DNA of 64,000 bases, from the NCBI RefSeq assembly GCF_019112545.1, contig NW_025064940.1, positions 62,001-126,000 on the forward strand, read 5' to 3'. Source of the stretch: Guyanagaster necrorhizus (taxonomy: Eukaryota; Basidiomycota; Agaricomycetes; Agaricales; Physalacriaceae). Within the stretch, counting starts at the first letter, position 1; every line of letters begins with the position of its first letter. Under the pieces are notes generated by a model that was not told where the DNA came from, did not search any database, and saw only the letters and a list, made by a program, of their open reading frames with translations. The position numbers and the translations under genes were made by a program. Shown here in pieces: positions 58,072-64,000 of the stretch.

Positions 58072-60310
58072 CTGTTAAGCCCAAGCTACACATGACTCAA
58101 ATACATGATAAACAGATACTGTATCATGCTTATACAGTTCTGTCTGAGTCCACTTTATTGTACTTTATAGGTAAAGTGCTATAAGGCCAAAGACAAGTCA
58201 GCTCAAGAATGAATGATATAGAATAAACTGCTCAAAGCTGAGTATGTATAGTGAGAGCTACACTACTTATATACTGTTGAGTTTTAGATAATAATAGTAT
58301 TATCTAATTATATGATCCTATACTATAGTGCTCATTGTCTCTAGTTATTGGTACTAGTACAATATAGTGTTGTTCATTGTTGAAGTGTCTGTTGCTGTGG
58401 ATAGATGAATATAGTTATTGTGAATGTAAGCTGGTCTCACATCTCCCAAGTGCTAAGAGTAGCAATAGGCACTCTGACTAATCAGAAATAGGAGCTTAAA
58501 GAGAATAAAAGAGAAAAAAAAGAAAATCATAACATTATCCTTTCTTTAAGACTATTATCCTGATGAATCATTCTAAGGACAGTTGATAATTATGAATGAC
58601 ATTATCAGCATTCATATGATGCCCATTGACTCACTCATTAGATTCCAGTCTATAGCCTTTCCAGCTGATGAGATAATCAATAGTTGTTCTAGAGCCTCTG
58701 CCATAAGTGTAGAATTTAATTGACTTCATAATACTCCTCTTCTTCAACTAGAATAGATTCTGAAGATGGAGATCATTCTTGATTCAGAAATGTGGGTGTG
58801 ATGTAAGAGGATAATAATGATTCATTAAAAATGAAATGTATGCATCAGGCCTTCAAAAAGTAAAGGTGGTAAGTGGAAGCACCAACTTTGTCAAGAATTG
58901 TAAATAGTCTGGTTTGTTTATTGATGAGCTTTTATTTTGAGTGGGAAAGATGAAGATTGATAGTATTCAGACTTTATTATTTATAGTGTATATATATGCT
59001 GAGTGATAGTGTTTGTCATATTGGATCTTCATAGCTGTGGCAGCCTTCTTGAAAGCAGTGTGTATTTTATTATAAATAGAGAATATATGTGTGGTGAAGT
59101 CAGAGGATGCTGGGGTGGAGGTTTTGTGTCATTTGGTAATGACAATGCATAGGTGTCAGCTATAGTTGATGTAAAAAGGGATTTTGCCAGTCACTGAGTG
59201 TACTTGGTTATTGTGTTAGAAAGCAGCAAGTGCAAGTCATTTGATCCAGTCATTCTGCCAGTAATTGATGAATATCTGTAGATATTTCTCTAACTCTTGG
59301 TTGACACATTCTATCTAACTATTTATCTGAGGATGATAAGCTATGAAAGCATTGCTTTGTATATTTAGAAGTCAATAGAGATTGTCTAGAAATTTAGAGA
59401 CAAACTGTGGCATTCTATATTTGGTGTATACCTTATCATGAAGGATCTTAGTCTACCTTTTTGAGGTCAGTTCCATAGAGCATGCAACTGAAATGATTGT
59501 CTTTGAAAAGCAATCAATGATGACAATAATGATATTATAGCCATTACAGTCTGATAACCTGGTGATCATGTCAACAGAAATATGAGTCTATGGCTTAGTT
59601 GATATCTTATTGGGATGGAGAGATGCAGTGCAGGCTTAAGTTATTGACTTGGTTTACTGGCATGTCTCACATGTCTTGATGTACTTCTTGACGTCCAGTC
59701 TCATCTTTGGCCACTAATAGTTCCATAAAACTAGTTCCTTTATCTTTGCAATTCTTAGATGTCCAGTGGTGATGTGATCATGATGTATTGCAATGATTTC
59801 CCCATGAAGGGCATGATCTTGGAGAATATAGATTTGGCTATCATAGTAGATAATATCATTAGTCTTCATCATCCTCCAGGCATGGTTGACTGAGAGTGCA
59901 ATACACTGATCTCACAATCTTATCTGTCTCATAGTGCTTTTAATTTATTCATAGATCTCTTCTTCTATTAGCATAATCATCACCTGGAAATATTCAGACT
60001 TTAATAGTGTCTCTTTACCATTGTCTGCTTCTCTTTAGTTATAGTCAGCTTGCTGGCTTAACAGGTCTGCCTTTTTATTGGCAGTGCCAGTCTTATAGTG
60101 CAGAGTGTATTGGTATTTAGAGAGCTCAGTTACTCAGCATACCTGCCTTTGACTGAGCTTCTGGAGTAACTAGAAGTATTGAAGATTTTGATAGTCTATT
60201 CAGATCTCAAAGATCTGCATTGCTCTGATTAAGTAGTATCACCACTCAGCTAGAGCAAGCATGATTGCCAGGAGCTCCTTGTCATAGATTTTATAATTTG
60301 TTAGTGCATC
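58072..60310 (-). mobile_element. Element E: chromovirus, 5'-truncated
   Basis: The 3' LTR is 58072-58534 (463 bp, TGTTAAGCCC...CATAACA), related to the LTR of element C. Then, on the minus strand, chromodomain (TIDYLISWKGYRLESNE), integrase (HISVDMITRLSDCNGYNII, YHPQI) and RNase H (IYDKELLAIMLALAEW). It stops near 60310, before RT. Very low CpG and many stops. Confidence 0.8.
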
Positions 60311-60650
60311 TTAATAAGCTCTGTATTCATCTAGATCTATTTAAGCTTCCAACATATCAACCATATTATTCATTGCATGAATCTGTTTTGTGGTCACAGA
60401 TTTTGCAGCTTTCAGTTCCATTTTAGCTATGTCCCACAGAACAGCTATGATATCATATATAGCACTCACTGTTGTTTCTTCTATTTCCATGTTTTTACTA
60501 TAGTCTTTTCTTATGCTTTCAGCTGTCAATTCAAGTTTTATTATGTGTCCACATTGCCTCCATCTTTAATGAGGTTGTGTCATAAGACACATCCCCAATG
60601 TCATTGGATGGATCCAAGCTTCTGAACATTGGTAATTTAATTAGTTTTGA
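60311..60650. other. Unassigned sequence between element E and the transketolase relic
   Basis: A 62-codon minus-strand frame (60529-60341) contains LWDIAKMELKAAKSVTTKQI. I see no family motif. It may be the edge of another decayed element. Confidence 0.3.
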
Positions 60651-60654
60651 TTTG

Positions 60655-60991
60655 AAGGAATGATCAGAGATGGTAATGTCATTATCGTCAATGAGTAGCT
60701 TAATATTCACACCTTTGGTTATAGTGAGTCAAGCTGTCTCAGTGTCATTACCTTCTTGCTGAGAACTATTAGAGCCTAAACAGAAAACAGTTTTATCCTT
60801 GTTAGCAAGAGCAATGCCATTGACAAAAGACCTAGAAGAAAGGAGTCAAATAGCCTCTGAATAGAAATTGACATTGACTATTTACCACATATGTTTAAGA
60901 TATCCAGATGAGAATTTGACTCCAGGAGTGAGACTCAGCTCAGGATGGCCAGGCAGTTTTGAATAGGCCTCTTAGTAATGTAGAAGCTGCT
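60655..60991 (-). pseudogene. Transketolase relic, part 1 (matches exons 5 and 4)
   Basis: Colinear with 16047-16388 of the intact gene, introns included, in the same orientation. In a stretch of about 170 bases I count roughly 26 differences, of which about 24 are C to T or G to A. The reading frame is lost. It ends at GTAGAAGCTGC, where element G sequence starts. Confidence 0.88.
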
Positions 60992-61016
60992 AGATGGAAA
61001 ATGGTGACCAGTCGCC

Positions 61017-63089
61017 TTCATATCTAAGGCGCTCACTATAACTGAATGCAACTATGAAATCTACAACAAGGAACTTCTTGCCATAATGCTCACCCTTGCC
61101 GAATGGTGGCATTACCTCATTGGAGCAGTCCAGACCTTCAAAATCTGGATGGATCACCAGAACCTCTGATACTTCCGACAACCTCAAAAGCTTAATCACA
61201 GACAAGCCTGATGGGTGATGGAACTATCTGAATACAAATACATGCTACACCACAAGGCTGGTGTAGCAAACAAGAAGGCCAATTTCCTCAGCCATAGGGT
61301 GGACTATGACTAGGGAGGAGACAACAACAAGGAGGTTGTACTACTACGACCAGAACACTTCTAAGCCATGATGATGCCCATGGAAGAAGAGATGCACAAA
61401 TGCATCAAGAGCACCACCCGGGATCCACACAAATGGGATCAAAGAATCACCCCATTGTTAAATCATGAGCAGAGACTGAAAAAAGAAGGGAGATTGATCC
61501 GATATGATGAATAGATCTACATCCCAAGAGATCAAAAGCTTTGTGGTGATATCATTGTCACATGCTATGATCATGCAACCGCCGGACATCCTAGGATTGC
61601 AAAAACCAAGGAATTAGTACTCAGGGAGTACTGATGGCCCAAAATGGACTATGATATCATCCGATATGTCAAAGCCTGCAAAACTTATCAAAGGGGCAAG
61701 GCATCAACTCAAGCACGACCAGCACCACTCCACCCAAATGAGGTCCCTTCATCACCATGGACCCACATTTCAGTGGATATGATAACCAGACTTCCTGAAA
61801 GCGATGGCTATGACACAATTATCGTTATCGTTGATCGCTTCTCAAAGGTGATCATACCAATCACATGTTCCACAGAATTGACATCCGAGGGATGGGCAAA
61901 AATACTATGAGATGAGGTTTATGCAAAGTATGGCATGCCACAAGTGATAATCTCAGACAGAGGTCTACAATTCATATCCAAATTCTTGGATGACCTGTAC
62001 CGACTTCTCAACATCAAATGAAATGCCTCAACAGCATATCACCTACAAATAGATGGCCAAACAGAATGGGCCAACCAGAAAATTGAAAAGTATCTACGAC
62101 TTTTCATCAGTTACTGACAGGATGACTGGATGGAATGGCTGGCTTTGGCAGCATTCTAACACAACAATAGAATTCACTCTGCAATGGATAAAACACTATT
62201 CTTCGTGAATTACAGATGGAACCCACCAATTGTGCAAACAGGATGGGTTCATACAACAACATCTGCTTCAGCAGACTTTGCCACAACAATGACAAAGATC
62301 CACAAAGAGACAAAAACAGCTCTTGAAAAAGTGGCACTTACTATAAAAAAACAATACAACAAACACAAATAGGCCACACATGAATATTCACCCAATAACA
62401 AAATCTGGCTGGACACGACAAACTTACACCTGCCACGACCAAAGCAAAAACTTGCCAACAAATGCACGGGTCCATTCAAGGTTCTACGGAAAATCAGGAC
62501 CTCCACATATAAGTTGCAACTACTAGCAACTTGGAAAATTCATAACGTTTTCAATGAAACACTATTAACACTATATATGGCACCAGCCTTTCCAAATCAA
62601 GAATGACTGCCTCCACCACCAGCAGAACTCATCGATGACAAAGAACACTACGAAATCGATGAAGTGCTAGACCACAAGATCAGAAAAGTCAAAGCACAAG
62701 GTGGAGGCATGAAAACAACCTTTGACTACCTAGTCAGCTGGAAGAGATATGGACTGGAGTCAAACCAATGGGTCAATGAAAAATATATGAATGTGGAGGA
62801 TGCCATACATGATTATAAACACAGGAACAACAGATTGAATGCCAAGGTGGTCATGTTCAACATTATATCTCAAGAACATGACATGGCAATGAAAGGAAGA
62901 GAGATGATATCTAGCCAGATATACATCAACCAACCTGTCGAGCACACATACCGCTCAATAGAGGACGATGAAGATGGCGGTGCGACAGACAAGCCAGAAA
63001 TAGTCAAGACATACAGCAAAGAGCAATATCCGACCAGAGGTCCAGCAAATCAGCCACCTCCTTCTGAAAAGGGGGGGTTTTCACCCTAA
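61017..63089 (+). pseudogene. Element G RNase H, integrase and chromodomain
   Basis: RNase H end: ELSEYKYMLHHKAGVANKKA. Integrase: TAGHPRIAKTKELVLREY, ACKTYQRGKASTQARPAP, SPWTHISVDMITRLPESDGY, VIISDRGLQFISKF. Chromodomain: FDYLVSWKRYGLESNQWVNE near 62730. Short stretches are open (for example 61644-61910 and 62664-63089), but TGA and TAG codons interrupt between them. Confidence 0.85.
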
Positions 63090-63126
63090 CTTAACCATCA
63101 GGATGATGGTCTTAAGGAGGGGGTAA

Positions 63127-63644
63127 TGTTATGATTTTTCCTATTTTTTTTTCTTTTTTCTCAGGAATAACCCCTATCTTTGCTTAGTCAGGGTGCTTAG
63201 GTCAGCACTTAGGGCCATGGGAATGCTTAGCTCAGCAACCCAGTTGGTCACTCTCCTATCTCATATTGCTGTGTGCTGTGAAGGGAGAGACAATATCCCT
63301 TTTGTCCTCCAACTGCAGCACAGCAGTAACAGCACAACAGCAGGACAATAGCTTTTGTGGAGAACCTGGTAATAGCAGAGGTAACAGCTCTACAGCAGAA
63401 TAATATCTTTTGTGAACACTTATTTATAGCACGATAACAGAACAGTATTTAAGTAGCATAGTTCTTGCTGTAATACTCCAGTCTCGAACTAAAGTTTTAC
63501 TTCACCATCTTATCTCGAGCCAACTGCAATGCCTTGACAACACAACACTAGTCACACACAAGTGAACTCTAACAGTCTAACCCAAAGTGCGAGGTTCTAT
63601 TAGTTTATCATGTGTCTCTAGTCATGTGGAATTTGGGCTTAACA
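63127..63644 (+). repeat. 3' LTR of element G
   Basis: 518 bp, TGTTATGATT...GCTTAACA. Related to the LTR of element D but without its 152-bp duplication. Confidence 0.85.
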
Positions 63645-63728
63645 GTGTGTTAGTGTGAGTGTGGTCAGTGGATAGTGCTCTGCTGTACTCATTTTCACCT
63701 TGCACATGCTCAGATCCTCTTCAATGCT
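63645..63728. other. Short unassigned spacer after element G
   Basis: About 84 bases that match neither the LTR nor the transketolase gene; the relic resumes at CTAGTGAAAACAC. Confidence 0.5.
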
Positions 63729-64000
63729 ACTAGTGAAAACACACCTGCTTTATCAAATAAAATAGATATATAGTTGGACTGAGAATGGTTGAAGAGAGCA
63801 AGAGCAATACAAACTTCTGAAACAATATTATAGGTGCCATCTAATGATTATATCAGTACAACTAGACTCATGGCTTTATATCCTTATCTGTATGTCCACT
63901 GAGTCCTTGAGCTGCACTAGTAGTGGTGAAAAGAACAATAGCATCTCAAAGTAATTGAATGTTGGCCTTCAATATAATCCTCTCATCATTGTCAAGCTTA
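63729..64000 (-). pseudogene. Transketolase relic, part 2 (matches exons 3 and 2)
   Basis: Colinear with about 16478-16750 of the intact gene, with the same C:G to T:A pattern (for example ACGCACCTGC has become ACACACCTGC). About 90 bp of the gene between the two relic parts are missing. The relic continues beyond the right edge of the window. Confidence 0.88.

Larger units (their letters stand above)
60992..63644 (+). mobile_element. Element G: 5'-truncated chromovirus inside the transketolase relic
   Basis: Plus strand. It starts directly in RNase H (ITECNYEIYNKELLAIMLTL), then integrase, then a chromodomain, a polypurine tract (AAGGAGGGGG), and one LTR (63127-63644). No 5' LTR, gag or RT. 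The LTR is a single-unit version of the element D LTR. Confidence 0.85.

Noticed and set aside
1..64000. CRISPR arrays, bacterial operons, tRNA or rRNA genes
   Set aside because: Nothing of the kind was seen. Introns, gene families and retroelements are eukaryotic, so bacterial-type features are not expected. No tRNA cloverleaf was recognised by eye, but a dedicated scan was not possible.

Overview
The window looks like a piece of a mushroom-forming basidiomycete (Agaricomycetes) chromosome. The host genes have many 45-60 bp GT-AG introns and very small exons. The families are typical of that group: FunK1 protein kinases, a seven-helix DUF6534-type membrane protein, an F-box protein and an intradiol dioxygenase. 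The transposons are fungal Ty3/gypsy chromoviruses, a Ty1/copia fragment and a Tad1-like LINE. Annotation was by reading alone, with no database search.

Region 1 (1-23.2 kb) is gene-like, with a normal CpG content. It starts with a broken F-box gene and an unrecognised relic on the minus strand. A large inverted duplication follows: about 3108-7755 on the plus strand and about 18557-23206 on the minus strand. Each arm carries a complete three-exon FunK1 kinase (879 aa) plus a divergent small spliced gene. The central 3.2 kb of the arms appears identical, introns included, while the edges and one patch in the kinase C-lobe differ. A third copy of the small gene and its promoter lies at 7850-8408. 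Between the arms are an intact 17-exon membrane protein gene (11102-12962), an intact 10-exon transketolase gene (16863-14416), an unrecognised membrane protein gene (about 17990-17213) and the 3' exons of an intradiol dioxygenase. The dioxygenase is cut exactly at the edge of the right kinase arm.

Region 2 (23.4-60.3 kb) is a nest of transposons with few CpGs. A Tad1-like LINE is split into an RNase H part (23.4-24.1 kb) and an endonuclease part (56.7-57.4 kb). Chromovirus C (26351-56683, minus strand) sits inside the LINE endonuclease. C contains two related elements of another family: A (28332-36302, plus) and B (36663-50938, minus). B contains chromovirus D (41023-47308). A, B, C and D are each delimited by paired LTRs and 5-bp target duplications, so the insertion order can be read: LINE, then C, then A and B, then D. 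Copia and chromovirus E fragments follow.

Region 3 (60.65-64 kb) is a degraded second copy of the transketolase 5' half. Its changes are almost all C:G to T:A, and truncated chromovirus G interrupts it. The intact gene at 14.4-16.9 kb gives a direct reference for this RIP-like or methylation-driven decay.

The observation most worth following up is an antisense gene carried by the A/B element family between pol and the 3' LTR. It runs against the element, contains a GT-AG intron, and encodes a charged coiled-coil followed by two CX2CX6C motifs. It is kept in A and B, and a relic survives in a third copy.
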